Below are positions 32,710-43,405 of a DNA stretch of 64,000 nt, in pieces (within the stretch, counting starts at the first letter, position 1; the number at the start of each line of letters is the position of its first letter). The notes beneath the pieces were generated by a model. The model saw only the letters and a list, made by a program, of their open reading frames with translations, was not told the DNA's origin and searched no databases. A program made the translations under genes and the position numbers. The stretch covers positions 248,001-312,000 of the forward strand of contig NZ_JAIVKM010000002.1 in the NCBI RefSeq assembly GCF_020523985.1, given 5' to 3'. The stretch comes from Mangrovibacter yixingensis. Its GTDB lineage: Bacteria > Pseudomonadota > Gammaproteobacteria > Enterobacterales > Enterobacteriaceae.

Positions 32710-34956
32710 TTAGCGGCCACCACGAATAAGCCCCCCCATGGATCGGCGCTCCATGAATGCCGCGACCTGATGGCGAATTTCCGTGGTTATTTGCAGTTCC
32801 AGCGCTCGCGTTGCCAACGCCTGTGCTTCTTCGATTTCAATATGGCGTAACAGGTATTTAATACGTGGCACAGAACGGCCATTCATGGATAAATGGTGAT
32901 ACCCAAGGCCAACCAGAATCGCAACACACATTGGGTCTCCAGCCATTTCGCCACAGACACACAAATCCAGGCCAACTTGCGTTGCTTGCTCTGCAATCAT
33001 TTTCAGAGCGCGTAATACAGCCGGATGTAAACTGTCATACAGGCTTGCCACCCGTGTATTGTTCCGGTCAACCGCCAGTAAATACTGGGTCAGGTCGTTG
33101 GTACCGACAGAAATAAAATCGACCCGACCGGCAAGATCTGGGAGCAGGAAGACCATAGAAGGTACTTCAACCATAATGCCGATACGCGGCCGGGGAATGT
33201 CGTACCCCAGCATCTCTTCCACTTCACGCCCTGCTCGCTCAATAAGACGCCGTGCTTCGTCAATTTCATCGAGGCTGGTTATCATTGGCAGCAAAATATT
33301 CAGGTTTTCGCTGGCGACGTTGGCTCGCAACATTGCGCGCATCTGTACCAGAAATATCTCAGGTTGATCGAGCGTGATACGAATCCCGCGCCAGCCAAGA
33401 CACGGGTTTTCTTCACTGATAGGCATATAAGGCAGTTGCTTATCAGCCCCGACATCCAGTGTTCGCAAAGTAACAGGTTTACCGTTAAACATTTGCAACA
33501 TGCCTTGATACTGCGCCACCTGCTCATCTTCTGAAGGGAAGCCCGCCTGCAACATAAAGGGGATCTCGGTGCGGTATAAACCAATCCCGTCAATGCGGTC
33601 GCCCAGCTTATCTTCATGTTGTGGGCTAAGCCCGGCATTGAGCATCACCTGGATACGTTCGCCACTTTTCAGTTGCGCGGGTTGCTCAACTTCGCCTTCA
33701 GCCAGTTTACTCAGCTCAAGCTCTTCGGTTATCAGCCGCTGATATTCTTGCTCCAGTACCGGTTCAGGATCGACCAGTACTTCACCTCGGTAACCATCGA
33801 CCACCAGGGTTCGGTTATGCAACAAGCCGGGTTGCATATCCGCCCCCATAACCGTAGGGATACCCAGCGCACGAACCATAATTGCGGCGTGTGAGTTGGC
33901 CGCACCATCGCGTACTACAACCCCCACCAGCCTGTCCGTGGGCAATTCAGCCAGAGTAGCCGCAGATAGCTCATCAGCCACCAGAACAAACCGTTCAGGC
34001 CAGGTATCCGGGCTTTGAATAGTGTCATCGAGATGAAAAAGAATACGCTGCCCAAGTGTGCGTAAATCCCCCGCTCGCTCTTTCAGGTAGCCATCGGTAA
34101 GCTCCGCAAACTGAGCGGCAAATTTTTCGATGATTTTTTTTACTGCCCATTCAGCAACAGACCCACCATCCACTTCGTCAAACAACTCACGGCGCAGACG
34201 GGCATCGCTCAATAGATGCGAATAGAGATCAAAAATTGCCGCCGTTTCTTTTTGCGCACCAGCAGAGAAACGCTTGCTGTAGCGGCGAAATTCACTCGCG
34301 GCTTCTTCCAGTGCTCCGGTCAGGCGCTCACGCTCAAGGCTTTTATCCAATGCCGAAGCTTCTGAGACCTGCTCAATCAGTGGCGATGTGGTGTCCATCC
34401 ACCCAGGGCCAATTGCCACACCAGGGGATGCTGCCAACGCACGGATACGGGTTTGCCGGTATTGCCCGAATAGTGATGTCAGTTGAGATTGAGAAAGAAT
34501 AGCGGCCATTTGCGTGGCCAGCGTAACCAAAAAAGATTCTTCACTTTCATCAAACTGGCGAAGTTCTCTTTGCTGTACGACCAGCACGCCCAATAACTGA
34601 CGGCGTTGGATAATAGGAACACCAAGAAAGGCTTTGAAGCGTTCTTCTTTAACGGCAGGAATATACTTAAAGCTGGGGTGTTTTTGCGCATCGGCCAGGT
34701 TAATAGGCTCTGCAAGGCGCCCGACGAGCCCAACCAGGCCTTCGTCATATGCCAGAGTGATGGTACGCCCACGTGGTTTTTTCAGCCCGCGGGTTGCCAT
34801 TAAGTAGTAGCAACGCCTGTCCTGGTCTGCCAGATATACCGAGCAAACCTCAGTGTGCATCGCCTGGCAGATATCAGTAACCAGAATATCCAGCGCCTCG
34901 CTTACACGAGGCGCGCTGGCAACCTTCTCTACGATTTCTCGCAACCGCGTTAACAT
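32710..34956 (-). CDS. ptsP: Phosphoenolpyruvate-protein phosphotransferase PtsP (enzyme I-Ntr)
   Basis: A 748-residue enzyme, the E. coli length, that passes phosphate from PEP to NPr in the nitrogen PTS. An N-terminal GAF domain (about 1-150) senses glutamine and 2-oxoglutarate status. The phosphohistidine domain has the active His in NSHAAIMVRALGIPTVMG, and the PEP-binding TIM barrel carries GTNDLTQYLLAVDRNN and the Cys-containing CGEMAGDP. It begins 12 bases after rppH. Confidence 0.97.
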   Translation of the reverse strand: MLTRLREIVEKVASAPRVSEALDILVTDICQAMHTEVCSVYLADQDRRCYYLMATRGLKKPRGRTITLAYDEGLVGLVGRLAEPINLADAQKHPSFKYIPAVKEERFKAFLGVPIIQRRQLLGVLVVQQRELRQFDESEESFLVTLATQMAAILSQSQLTSLFGQYRQTRIRALAASPGVAIGPGWMDTTSPLIEQVSEASALDKSLERERLTGALEEAASEFRRYSKRFSAGAQKETAAIFDLYSHLLSDARLRRELFDEVDGGSVAEWAVKKIIEKFAAQFAELTDGYLKERAGDLRTLGQRILFHLDDTIQSPDTWPERFVLVADELSAATLAELPTDRLVGVVVRDGAANSHAAIMVRALGIPTVMGADMQPGLLHNRTLVVDGYRGEVLVDPEPVLEQEYQRLITEELELSKLAEGEVEQPAQLKSGERIQVMLNAGLSPQHEDKLGDRIDGIGLYRTEIPFMLQAGFPSEDEQVAQYQGMLQMFNGKPVTLRTLDVGADKQLPYMPISEENPCLGWRGIRITLDQPEIFLVQMRAMLRANVASENLNILLPMITSLDEIDEARRLIERAGREVEEMLGYDIPRPRIGIMVEVPSMVFLLPDLAGRVDFISVGTNDLTQYLLAVDRNNTRVASLYDSLHPAVLRALKMIAEQATQVGLDLCVCGEMAGDPMCVAILVGLGYHHLSMNGRSVPRIKYLLRHIEIEEAQALATRALELQITTEIRHQVAAFMERRSMGGLIRGGR

Positions 34957-34968
34957 ATATCGCCTGTA

Positions 34969-35505
34969 TTAACCTCTTTTACGCCGATAGTTAGCATTAG
35001 CAGCCGTGCTGCGTTGCGGTGCGATATCCTGCAAAGCCATCACAACGCTGGCGAACTCTTTCATTACACGCCGGTAGACATCCCGTTTAAAGGAAACCAC
35101 CTGGCGAACCGGATACCAGTAACTTACCCAGCGCCAACCGTCAAACTCCGGTGTACTGCTGGTTTGCATATTGATATCAGTATCATTGCTCATCAACTGT
35201 AAAAGAAACCACTTCTGCTTTTGGCCAATACAGACGGGTTTTGTATCCCAACGCACCAAACGTTTCGGTAATTTGTAACGTAACCAGTTTCGGGTAGAGG
35301 CAAGAATCCGGACATCTTTACGCTGTAATCCGACTTCTTCAAAAAGCTCACGGTACATCGCCTGTTCGGGCGATTCACCGGGGTTTATACCTCCCTGAGG
35401 GAATTGCCAGGAGTGCTGGCCAAAACGCCTGGCCCACATAACCTGCCCCTGGCGATTACAGATCACAATACCTACATTCGGGCGGTAGCCATCATCATCG
35501 ATCAC
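34969..35505 (-). CDS. rppH: RNA pyrophosphohydrolase RppH
   Basis: A 178-residue Nudix hydrolase (E. coli 176) that removes pyrophosphate from mRNA 5' ends and so triggers RNase E decay. The Nudix box is at residues 38-60, from GGINPGE to REL-x2-E-x-VGL, with the metal-binding Glu residues intact. The start is GTG (35505), as in E. coli. It lies directly upstream of ptsP and beside the DnaA-box region. Confidence 0.97.
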   Translation of the reverse strand: MIDDDGYRPNVGIVICNRQGQVMWARRFGQHSWQFPQGGINPGESPEQAMYRELFEEVGLQRKDVRILASTRNWLRYKLPKRLVRWDTKPVCIGQKQKWFLLQLMSNDTDINMQTSSTPEFDGWRWVSYWYPVRQVVSFKRDVYRRVMKEFASVVMALQDIAPQRSTAANANYRRKRG

Positions 35506-36192
35506 TGGACTACCTCAAAATAAACCTGGATACGTTTGATTGTTTCATACTCCTGTATGGCGGTAAACCACTGTATGTGGGCAAGTACAAACGAATAACA
35601 ATTGAATAACTCACAGAACACGCCACAGTTATAAACAGTCAGCCAGCCATAACAGCGGTTTTATTCACTTTTTCTGTGGATATCATTGTGAAGAAGTACC
35701 GTATTACTCAGGGAAAACTAGTGACTGACAATTCAACCATAACGTAACAGTTGAAATTAAATTCATATTTATCATTATATTAAAAACAAAATCACCACAA
35801 CATAACCATAAAAAGTGATGTTCATCACATTAAGGATCCACATATTGATGAAAGATCGACCAGCGTCGATTTTATCCACAGATTATGCCAATAACTTAGA
35901 CACAATTTGTCTGAAAATTGGATTTTACTCGCAAGTCAAGGCTGTAAATCAAACCAGTAGTTGCCACTTTTCCCGGTTATCCCACTTTTCTGTGGATAAC
36001 CCGGTGTAAGATCCTGTTTATTCCCAGTGACCAGAATTGGAAAACCTTCTGAGCACCAAATAACCCTGTGGATGAATAATAAAAAATAGCTTAAAAATCA
36101 TAAAACTGTAATTTCTTTTAGCGCAACGGTAAACTGAGTGGATAACCTCGCTCTGGTGCGTTCATTTTTTAATCACTCAGGTGAATATATTT
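35506..36192. other. DnaA-box cluster, probable DARS2 locus
   Basis: A 687-base non-coding block between rppH and mutH, where E. coli has DARS2, a site that helps convert DnaA-ADP back to DnaA-ATP. Two perfect DnaA boxes are present: TTATCCACA (35872-35880) and TGTGGATAA (35991-35999). Single-mismatch boxes occur at 35675-35683, 36067-36075 and 36137-36145. A degenerate TTATCCCAC at about 35978 faces the perfect box at 35991 and may form the core. The block is AT-rich (notably 35750-35815). I could not place the IHF and Fis sites with confidence. Confidence 0.8.
35811..35832. promoter_or_regulatory. CRP-like site in the rppH-mutH gap
   Basis: AGTGA-TGTTCA-TCACA inside AAAAGTGATGTTCATCACAT matches the CRP consensus (TGTGA-N6-TCACA) at nine of ten core positions. 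It could act on the rppH or mutH promoter or within DARS2; the sequence does not say which. Confidence 0.5.
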
Positions 36193-36879
36193 ATGTCGGT
36201 TCTTCGTCCATTGTCACTCCCCCCGAAAAACGAGTTGGAACTGGTTAATCAGGCCCAACATATCGCGGGCATGACTTTAGGTGAATTGGCTACCCTGGCT
36301 GGCATGAACACGCCACAAAACCTGAAACGCGACAAAGGCTGGACAGGCATTTTGCTAGAACGCTGGTTAGGTGCCAGTGCGGGAAGTAAACCGGAGCAAG
36401 ATTTTGCTGAACTGGGAATTGAACTGAAAACAATCCCTATTGATGCAGAAGGGCACCCGCTGGAAACCACATTCGTGTGTGTTGCCCCACTTACAGGTAA
36501 TACGGGCGTGGTATGGGAAACCAGCCATGTGCGCCATAAACTTCACCGGGTATTGTGGGTCCCAGTCGAAGGCGAACGCAGTATTCCCCCAGGTGAACGC
36601 CGGGTAGGTACACCATTACTGTGGTCGCCTTCAGAAGAAGAAGATGACCAGCTACGCCGTGACTGGGAAGAATTAATGGATATGATTGTGCTGGGCCAGG
36701 TTGAGCGAATCACCGCACGTCACGGTGAAGTGATGCAAATTCGCCCAAAGGCCGCTAATAGCAAGGCTTTGACCGAAGCCATTGGGGAAAACGGGCAACC
36801 TATAATGACCCTCCCTCGCGGGTTCTATTTAAAGAAAAATTTCACCAGTGCCATTCTTGCCCGGCACTTCATGTTGTAG
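36193..36879 (+). CDS. mutH: DNA mismatch repair endonuclease MutH
   Basis: A 228-residue endonuclease (E. coli 229) that nicks the unmethylated strand at hemimethylated GATC after MutS-MutL activation. The catalytic triad Asp70, Glu77, Lys79 is in [13 protein letters not shown]. The C-terminal DNA-reading region [20 protein letters not shown] is intact. I use ATG 36193 with AGGTGA about ten bases upstream; GTG 36181 would add four residues. Confidence 0.97.
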   Translation: MSVLRPLSLPPKNELELVNQAQHIAGMTLGELATLAGMNTPQNLKRDKGWTGILLERWLGASAGSKPEQDFAELGIELKTIPIDAEGHPLETTFVCVAPLTGNTGVVWETSHVRHKLHRVLWVPVEGERSIPPGERRVGTPLLWSPSEEEDDQLRRDWEELMDMIVLGQVERITARHGEVMQIRPKAANSKALTEAIGENGQPIMTLPRGFYLKKNFTSAILARHFML

Positions 36880-37038
36880 TTCACAGTAATCAACCGGTAT
36901 CAGACCAATCTGCCCATAATTATACTGGCGTACAACTCGGGCTGTATGCCCATGCGCTTTTGTTGTATTAGGCAGTCCTGCAACTCATTCAGTTTTGGGT
37001 ATATAATACGCCCTTTCTTTTATTTTCAGGGTTTTTTG

Positions 37039-37749
37039 ATGTTATTTGCATGGATAACCGACCCCAATGCCTGGTTGGCGCTTGGAACACTAACGCTACT
37101 GGAAATTGTCCTGGGTATCGATAATATTATTTTTCTCTCTCTGGTGGTTGCCAAACTTCCCAAAGCACAACAAAACAAAGCCCGTCGTATGGGTTTGATG
37201 GGTGCAATGGTTATGCGCTTACTGTTACTGGCCTCTATAGCCTGGGTAACACGCTTAACAAATCCCCTTTTCTCTCTGGCTGGCCATGCAGTTTCATTGC
37301 GCGATGTCATTCTCATGGCTGGTGGGTTATTCCTTATCTGGAAAGCCAGTAAGGAAATTCATGAAACGATAGAAGGCGATGAAGAGAATTTACGTAGCAA
37401 TGTTCATTCTTTCTTCGGTGCCATTATTCAAATCATGTTGCTCGATATTATCTTCAGCCTGGATTCAGTGATTACTGCTGTAGGTTTATCTGATCACCTG
37501 TTTATTATGATGGCAGCGGTCGTCATCGCGGTTGGTATTATGATGTTTGCTGCACGGCCTATAGGTGAATTTGTTAGCCGCCATCCTTCAGTAAAAATGC
37601 TGGCGTTGTCTTTTCTGATCCTGGTAGGTTTCACCCTTATATTGGAAAGCGTTGGTATTCATATACCTAAGGGCTACATTTACTTCGCTATGTTTTTCTC
37701 AATTGCGGTAGAAAGCCTCAACTTGTTACGAAATAAAAAAAATTCGCAT
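37039..37749 (+). CDS. ygdQ: TerC family inner-membrane protein YgdQ
   Basis: A 236- to 237-residue membrane protein of the TerC family with about seven hydrophobic helices. Acidic residues in helices, as in LEIVLGIDNIIFLS and MLLDIIFSLDSVITAVGLSD, are typical of this family and are candidate metal ligands. The start at 37039 (MLFAWITDPNAW) gives the E. coli length; the frame is open to 36946 but without similarity. Function is not established; relatives such as Alx and MeeF handle Mn export. A hairpin at 37758-37780 lies after the gene. The TAA stop is at 37750-37752. Confidence 0.94.
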
Positions 37750-37869
37750 TAATTTGCCAGTGCGCGTGAGCAACGCGCACTTATTTACATTTTTTCAGAA
37801 TATACTGCTTCCTGAATTCATCTCAATTCGTTATTACTAGTATAACTTCACAACCCTAAGAGGAAAATA

Positions 37870-38091
37870 ATGATGAATAAATGGGCTGTAGCCATTTCCG
37901 CCGTGGGTCTGGTTTTTACTGTTTCTGGTTGTAGCAGTGATTACGTTATGGCAACCAAAGATGGCCGAATGATTCTTACTGATGGTAAACCTCAGGTTGA
38001 TAATGACACAGGCATGATCAGCTATGAAGACCAGAAAGGGAATCAGTTACAAATCAACCGCAGCGAAGTTTCACAGATTATCAAACGTTAA
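37870..38091 (+). CDS. ygdR: YgdI/YgdR family lipoprotein YgdR
   Basis: A 73-residue lipoprotein (E. coli YgdR 72), with the lipobox VSGC and lipidated Cys at residue 21. The mature domain [18 protein letters not shown] and [14 protein letters not shown] is a close paralogue of YgdI at 9578. Two adjacent ATG codons (37870, 37873) follow AAGAGG; the second gives the E. coli length. Function unknown; an envelope role is inferred from the signal only. Confidence 0.94.
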   Translation: MMNKWAVAISAVGLVFTVSGCSSDYVMATKDGRMILTDGKPQVDNDTGMISYEDQKGNQLQINRSEVSQIIKR

Positions 38092-38314
38092 ACCTCATCT
38101 GGGCTGGCTCTACGCCAGCCAACAATTTTTGCTTCCCCTTTGCCTTCCGCTCTGCCATTTTGTTAGACCCCCAACAATTAAATTGCGGCGGGCTTGTACC
38201 CCCTGGCGCCATAAATCAGGTTGCCCATGCCTGCCCAGCCTTTGCAATTGATTTGCAGGAAAGTGTTGTCGGGAAGCGACTATCGTTGTAAACAACAAAA
38301 AAAGGAAACCGGCT

Positions 38315-39355
38315 ATGCATTATCACCGTATTCCCCACAGCTCACTTGAAGTCAGCGCCCTGGGCCTTGGGACCATGACATTTGGTGAGCAAAACAGCGA
38401 AGCTGAGGCACATCTTCAGCTCGACTATGCCGTAAACCAGGGCATTAACCTGATAGATGTCGCAGAAATGTACCCGGTACCACCTCGCCCAGAAACCCAA
38501 GGGCTGACAGAAACCTATGTGGGTAACTGGTTACATAAACGTGGTAACCGTGAAAAACTGGTTATAGCTTCAAAAGTGAGTGGCCCTTCACGCAATAATG
38601 ACAGTGGCATCCGGCCAGATCAGTGCCTTGACCGTAAAAATATTCGTGCAGCGTTGGATGCCAGCCTGAAACGTCTGCAAACCGACTACCTTGATCTGTA
38701 CCAGGTACACTGGCCGCAACGTGCCACCAACTGTTTTGGTAAGCTGGGCTATACCTGGACTGAAAACAAGCCCGCAGTGACGTTACTGGAAACGCTGGAA
38801 GCCTTAACGGAATTACAACGCGCTGGGAAAATTCGCTATATCGGTGTTTCTAACGAAACCGCCTGGGGCGTGATGCGCTACCTGAATCTGGCCGAAAAAC
38901 ACGACCTGCCACGTATTGTCACAATCCAAAACCCGTACAGTTTGCTCAACCGTAGCTTTGAAGTGGGCCTGGCAGAAGTGAGCCAATATGAAGGCGTTGA
39001 ATTGCTGGCTTATTCCTGCCTGGCATTTGGCACACTGACAGGCAAATATCTCAACGGGGCCCGTCCGGCTGGTGCCAGAAATACGTTATTCAGCCGTTTT
39101 ACCCGTTACAGTAGTGAACAGGCAGAGCAGGCAGTGGCCGCTTATGTTGACGTTGCAAAACGCCATAATCTGGACCCGGCACAAATGGCGCTGGCATTTG
39201 TTCGCCAGCAAGCGTTTGTTGCCAGCACCCTGCTCGGCGCAACCAGTATTGAACAGTTAGAAACTAATATTGGCAGCTATAATCTGACACTGTCTGATGA
39301 CGTGCTGGCGGAACTGGAAGCTGTACATAAACGCTATACCTACCCGGCACCATAA
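38315..39355 (+). CDS. tas: Aldo-keto reductase family protein Tas
   Basis: A 346-residue aldo-keto reductase, the E. coli Tas length, named because multicopy tas suppresses tyrosine auxotrophy of some starving strains. The NADPH site and catalytic residues of the family are visible: IDVAEMYPVP, ASKVSG, DLYQVHWPQR and IRYIGVSNETAWG. The C terminal segment FVRQQAFVASTLLGATSIEQLE is complete. It lies tail to tail with lplT, separated by the stem-loop at 39361-39385. Confidence 0.95.
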   Translation: MHYHRIPHSSLEVSALGLGTMTFGEQNSEAEAHLQLDYAVNQGINLIDVAEMYPVPPRPETQGLTETYVGNWLHKRGNREKLVIASKVSGPSRNNDSGIRPDQCLDRKNIRAALDASLKRLQTDYLDLYQVHWPQRATNCFGKLGYTWTENKPAVTLLETLEALTELQRAGKIRYIGVSNETAWGVMRYLNLAEKHDLPRIVTIQNPYSLLNRSFEVGLAEVSQYEGVELLAYSCLAFGTLTGKYLNGARPAGARNTLFSRFTRYSSEQAEQAVAAYVDVAKRHNLDPAQMALAFVRQQAFVASTLLGATSIEQLETNIGSYNLTLSDDVLAELEAVHKRYTYPAP

Positions 39356-39360
39356 CCACC

Positions 39361-39385
39361 GCGTTGCCTGTGTTCACAGGCAACG
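39361..39385. terminator. Bidirectional hairpin between tas and lplT
   Basis: The perfect stem CGTTGCCTGTG/CACAGGCAACG with a two-base loop lies between two convergent genes. There is no long T tract, so its strength is uncertain. Confidence 0.5.
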
Positions 39386-39399
39386 TTACTCCCGGCCCG

Positions 39400-40623
39400 T
39401 TATGGCACAGAGCGCTGGCGGGCTTTTTTATCTTGCCCACGCTTCCACATCCAAAGGCCACTGATAGCCACAGCAAACAGCACACCAAACCCAACACCAA
39501 TGCCAATCACCGGCACACCCACTTTCACGGCCAGTGAGTAAAGGCCAAGCATCAGCAACATGGCGATGTTTTCACCCAGGTTTTGGACGGCGATGGCATT
39601 ACCCGCTCCCACCGTATGCTTACCTCTGTCCTGCAGCAGCGCATTCAGGGGAACCACAAAAAAGCCCCCCAGCATGCCTATTACCATCAGTAAAACATAA
39701 GCAGGTAACAGACTGTGTTGTACGGCGAAAAAAGCCACGCCAACACCAATCAGTACACCGGCTGGCATGCAACGAGCAACCGTTTTGAGTGTTACCAGGC
39801 GCGCTGCAGCGCCCGCCCCGGCCACAATACCAATCGCAACCATCGCATTAAGATAGGTCGGAGTGGCGTTATCTGTCAGGCCTAACGCGGCGGGCACCCA
39901 CAACACCAACAAGAAACGCAGTGTTACCCCTGCGCCCCAAAACATGCTGGTACCCACCAGTGAAAAGCGGGTTTCTCCCATATGCCAGAGCGTGCGGCAG
40001 GCCAGAGAAAAATGTGCGGCCATTTTCCCTGGACGCCAGGACAGGCCGGTACGGGCGGGTTGCAGGCGGGGAATCAAAAAGTTTGCGGCCACTGCGCCGC
40101 CATAAACCAGAACACACAAACCCAGGGCTGCCAGTATGTGCCAGTCCGCCAGCACACCACCAGCCACCGACCCCATAAGAATGGCAGCAATGGTAGAGGA
40201 CTCCATTAAACCATTAGCTTTAACCAAACGGTCGCCAGTAGTGAGTTCACCAAGGATGCCATATTTGGCTGGCGAGTATGCGGCAGCCCCAATGCCTACC
40301 AGGGTATACCCAACAAACGGGTTCAGCCCGGCGCAAATCACCGCTGCACCAACCAGTTTCAGGGCGTTGGCAACCATCATTACACGCCCTTTGGCAAGGC
40401 TGTCAGCAAATTGCCCCACAAATGGAGCAAACAAAATGTATGCGCCAACAAACACCATTTGCAGTACAGGCTGGCTCCAGTCTGGGTAAAACTGCTGTTT
40501 CAGTACCGCCAGCGTGGCAAACAGCAATGCATTATCGCCAAATGCGGACAGAAACTGCGCGACCATCACCGCCATCATGCCACGTGAATACAAGCCTTGC
40601 TGAACCTCTGGAGCCTTAGCCAT
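39400..40623 (-). CDS. lplT: Lysophospholipid transporter LplT
   Basis: A 407-residue MFS transporter (E. coli 397) with 12 predicted membrane segments. It flips lyso-phosphatidylethanolamine and lysophosphatidylglycerol across the inner membrane for reacylation by Aas. The start at 40623 ([10 protein letters not shown]) overlaps the aas stop by eight bases, so import and acylation are translationally coupled. The N-terminal stretch [18 protein letters not shown] is conserved. The C-terminal tail is slightly longer than in E. coli. Confidence 0.95.
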   Translation of the reverse strand: MAKAPEVQQGLYSRGMMAVMVAQFLSAFGDNALLFATLAVLKQQFYPDWSQPVLQMVFVGAYILFAPFVGQFADSLAKGRVMMVANALKLVGAAVICAGLNPFVGYTLVGIGAAAYSPAKYGILGELTTGDRLVKANGLMESSTIAAILMGSVAGGVLADWHILAALGLCVLVYGGAVAANFLIPRLQPARTGLSWRPGKMAAHFSLACRTLWHMGETRFSLVGTSMFWGAGVTLRFLLVLWVPAALGLTDNATPTYLNAMVAIGIVAGAGAAARLVTLKTVARCMPAGVLIGVGVAFFAVQHSLLPAYVLLMVIGMLGGFFVVPLNALLQDRGKHTVGAGNAIAVQNLGENIAMLLMLGLYSLAVKVGVPVIGIGVGFGVLFAVAISGLWMWKRGQDKKARQRSVP

Positions 40624-42775
40624 TCGCGTTTTCTCCTTCAGCAACCATACTGCTCAGGGTCACAAAATCTGGTTTGCCACTGCCCAACAGCGGTAATTGT
40701 TTAAGGAAACGGATATCACGGGGAACAGCCAGTTCTGGCATGCCCTGTTCACGCGCCTGGCGCAACAGGCGTTCGCGGGTCAGTTCACTGTCTGTCGTGT
40801 ACAACACAAGGGCCTCACCTTTACTGGCATCCTGGCGGATTACCGTGGCATGTAATTTTTCAGGTGAAATGCCCAGTGCCAGTTGCTCAACGGCTTCCAG
40901 CGAAACCATTTCCCCGGCAATTTTGGCAAAACGCTTGGCACGCCCTTGAATAACGCAGAACCCCTGGTTATCAAACGCGACAATGTCGCCAGTGTCGTAC
41001 CAGCCCTCTTCGGACTCACCATGCTGATTTTCTGCACAAGGGGTTTCGAGATAGCCTGGGTTTTCTACCCGTAAGTAGCCTTTCATGATATTAGGCCCTT
41101 TGAGCTGCAAGCGGCCACCTTCGCTAATACCGGGCACGGCCAACAAGCGAGCATCCATTCCTGGAAGAATACGCCCCACCGTCGCACTTTTTGCCGCCAT
41201 GGGCACATTAATTGACACCACTGGAGCGCACTCCGTCACGCCATAACCTTCCAGCACACGTAAGCCAAATTTCTCCTGCCACAATGCGCGGGTTGTTTCC
41301 TGTAGTTTTTCGGCGCCGGCTACAACATAGCGAACTTTGAAGAAGTCGTAAGGGTTAGCAAAGCGCCCATAGTTGGCAAGGAATGTTGGCGTACCAAATA
41401 GCACCGTGCAGTTGCGGTCATAAACCAGCTCAGGGACAACGCGGTAATGCAATGGGCTGGGGTAGAGAAATACCTCGGCCCCTGTCATCAAGGGGGTAAA
41501 TAAACCCACTGTCAGCCCAAATGAATGGAACAGGGGTAATGCCGACATAAAGCGATCATGTGCGGTAAAGTCGGCTATTGTGCGGATTTGCTCAACGTTT
41601 GCCAGCAGGCTTTTGTGGCTGTGCACCACGCCTTTTGGGTGGCCTTCAGAACCAGAAGTAAACAGAACCAGAGCTTCGTCTTCAGGTAACTGAGATACCT
41701 GCGCACAACGAGGCACCAGAAGATGCGCAAAGATCCAAACTTTATCGCTGAATGTAATATCGGCTTTTAAATCCTCCAGAAATACCCATTTAACCTGAGT
41801 CAGTTGTTCTGGCAGGTGCCATAGTTTGCCTTTGTCGAGAAACTGCCTGGACGTGAATACAGTTTTAATCTCGGCGGCAGTAATCGCGCTGGTCAGCCCT
41901 TTAACACCGGCAGTGTAATTCATCATAGCGGGGATTCGTCCCCGGGAAACGGCTCCAAAAATAACGGCGGCTGAAATCGCGGCATTGGGCAGCATCAGAC
42001 CAATTCGCTCACCTTTATGGCTGTATTTTTCGAGCACTCGCCCCACGAAAAGAATTTTCGTCAGTAATTTGCGGTAAGTATCTGGTTTGAAATTAATATC
42101 TTCAATGCAGTTTTTGCGGGAACCATAGCGGTATTGTGCTGAGAGAAGTGCTTCAAATAACGTCTCACGCGGGCGAACAGCCATGCGCGCTTCCATCATG
42201 ATTTGATGCAACATTTCCCCGGCCATGCGGCGGCGGTCGCGCGCTTTAGGCGCCTGCGGCATCGGCAATGAGGTGGGGGGAAGAATATGCAGTGTAATAC
42301 GCGGAAACAGGCGGCGTTTAACTACACCTTTAAGACGGCTGAAAAATGTCAGTTCAGCACCATCAATACGCAACGGTACAACTGTCGCTTGTGTTTTTGC
42401 AGCAACAAAGCCAGCACCATCGTATATTTTCATCAGCGAACCCGTCGTGCTAATTCGCCCTTCAGGAAATATCACAACTGGACGCCCTTGCTCAACTAAA
42501 CGAACCAGATGCTTAATTGACATCGGTTTTGTTGGGTCCAGTGGAACAAAATCTATTATGGGGCGTAACCAACGCATAAACCATTGATCACTGATTGATG
42601 TGTAAACAGCAAAAACGGGCCGAACAGGAAGAAAAAGCGCTAACAGTACGCCGTCCAAAAAAGAAACATGGTTAGGTGTAATAAGCACCCGCTTATTGGA
42701 TAGTGCTGTTTTATCCCCACAGACCGTAACGCGAAACAGTATTCTGAACACTGTGCGAAAAAGACCAAAAAGCAT
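40616..42775 (-). CDS. aas: Acyl-ACP synthetase/2-acylglycerophosphoethanolamine acyltransferase Aas
   Basis: A 719-residue fusion, the E. coli length. The N-terminal PlsC-like acyltransferase has the HX4D motif in NHVSFLDG (His36, Asp41); the C-terminal domain is an acyl-ACP synthetase with the adenylation motif [16 protein letters not shown] and GWYDTGD. With LplT it recycles lysophosphatidylethanolamine in the inner membrane. Its ATG lies at 42775; the omr RNAs are encoded just upstream on the same strand. Confidence 0.97.
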   Translation of the reverse strand: MLFGLFRTVFRILFRVTVCGDKTALSNKRVLITPNHVSFLDGVLLALFLPVRPVFAVYTSISDQWFMRWLRPIIDFVPLDPTKPMSIKHLVRLVEQGRPVVIFPEGRISTTGSLMKIYDGAGFVAAKTQATVVPLRIDGAELTFFSRLKGVVKRRLFPRITLHILPPTSLPMPQAPKARDRRRMAGEMLHQIMMEARMAVRPRETLFEALLSAQYRYGSRKNCIEDINFKPDTYRKLLTKILFVGRVLEKYSHKGERIGLMLPNAAISAAVIFGAVSRGRIPAMMNYTAGVKGLTSAITAAEIKTVFTSRQFLDKGKLWHLPEQLTQVKWVFLEDLKADITFSDKVWIFAHLLVPRCAQVSQLPEDEALVLFTSGSEGHPKGVVHSHKSLLANVEQIRTIADFTAHDRFMSALPLFHSFGLTVGLFTPLMTGAEVFLYPSPLHYRVVPELVYDRNCTVLFGTPTFLANYGRFANPYDFFKVRYVVAGAEKLQETTRALWQEKFGLRVLEGYGVTECAPVVSINVPMAAKSATVGRILPGMDARLLAVPGISEGGRLQLKGPNIMKGYLRVENPGYLETPCAENQHGESEEGWYDTGDIVAFDNQGFCVIQGRAKRFAKIAGEMVSLEAVEQLALGISPEKLHATVIRQDASKGEALVLYTTDSELTRERLLRQAREQGMPELAVPRDIRFLKQLPLLGSGKPDFVTLSSMVAEGENANG

Positions 42776-42876
42776 ATCAACTCCCTTTGTAGTCGGAAAC
42801 CTGTACAGTCATACATGAATAATCAGAAAGAGAGTACACGACTTACTAAACGGGGGCGACTGAATATCTGCAGGGC

Positions 42877-42963
42877 AAAAAAAAACCTGCGCATCCGCGC
42901 AGGTTGGTGTAATGCTTGAGTTCAGCTAAAAATTGGCTGACATCACCTATCAATACCTCTGGG
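42877..42963 (-). ncRNA. omrA: OmrA small RNA
   Basis: An RNA of about 87 bases on the minus strand beginning CCCAGAGGTATTGATAGGTG, the conserved OmrA/OmrB seed, and ending in the hairpin AACCTGCGC/GCGCAGGTT with a nine-T tail. The ACCAACCTGCGC variant before the terminator fits OmrA. In E. coli it is induced by EnvZ-OmpR and represses outer-membrane protein and csgD mRNAs. Named by its position nearest aas and by this 3' sequence. Confidence 0.92.
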
Positions 42964-43078
42964 ACTCTTATCCTGACGGGTTAACAGGCAATACACCACC
43001 TTTAAAAAGCAAGTAAATTGGGCGAATTGAAACCAGGTATGTCCTTTCCAGGTTTATGTTACAACCTTGAAAAAAAAC

Positions 43079-43164
43079 AAAAAAAAACCTGCGCATCCGC
43101 GCAGGCTGGTGTAACTCATGTGTTCAACTGAAAATCAGCTGACATCACCTATCAATACCTCTGG
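43079..43164 (-). ncRNA. omrB: OmrB small RNA
   Basis: About 86 bases with the same first 20 nucleotides as OmrA and the same terminator class (CAGCCTGCGC in this copy, as in E. coli OmrB), 115 bases upstream of it. The central parts differ: about 25 bases between the seed and terminator are divergent, as expected for this pair. It lies 242 bases upstream of galR on the opposite strand. Confidence 0.92.
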
Positions 43165-43373
43165 GATATTCAATGTACCAGCCTGCTCCTTTATCCCGCC
43201 ACCCGGGAATCGCAACAGGCTTTCGCAAAGTGTAAGCAAAGATTTGCCCTGACATGCTTTTAGCTCAGCCCTGATAAACCGATTACATTAATTTGCTTTT
43301 TTTTGTGAGGCAGCCAGGCAGAGCGCAAGGCATTTACTTGATGTGACGGGGGTTTTCCGCAACACTAAAGGAA

Positions 43374-43389
43374 GTGTAATCGTTTCCCT
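43374..43389. promoter_or_regulatory. GalR/GalS-type operator before galR
   Basis: GTGTAATCGTTTCCCT fits the galactose operator GTGKAANCGNTTNCAC at all but the last two positions, 17 bases before the galR ATG. Autoregulation by GalR or GalS is a reasonable inference. Confidence 0.6.
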
Positions 43390-43405
43390 AAAATAAAGGT
43401 CCGCT

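Noticed and set aside
35815-36009. 64-codon plus-strand frame in the DnaA-box region
   Set aside because: It includes two DnaA boxes and the CRP-like palindrome and has no coding character.
36946-37038. N-terminal extension of ygdQ by 31 residues
   Set aside because: Not conserved, and the TerC family begins at MLFAWITDPNAW.
42877-43164. Possible CRISPR-like or REP-like direct repeats (two copies of about 87 bases)
   Set aside because: They are the OmrA and OmrB RNA genes, each with a seed and a terminator.
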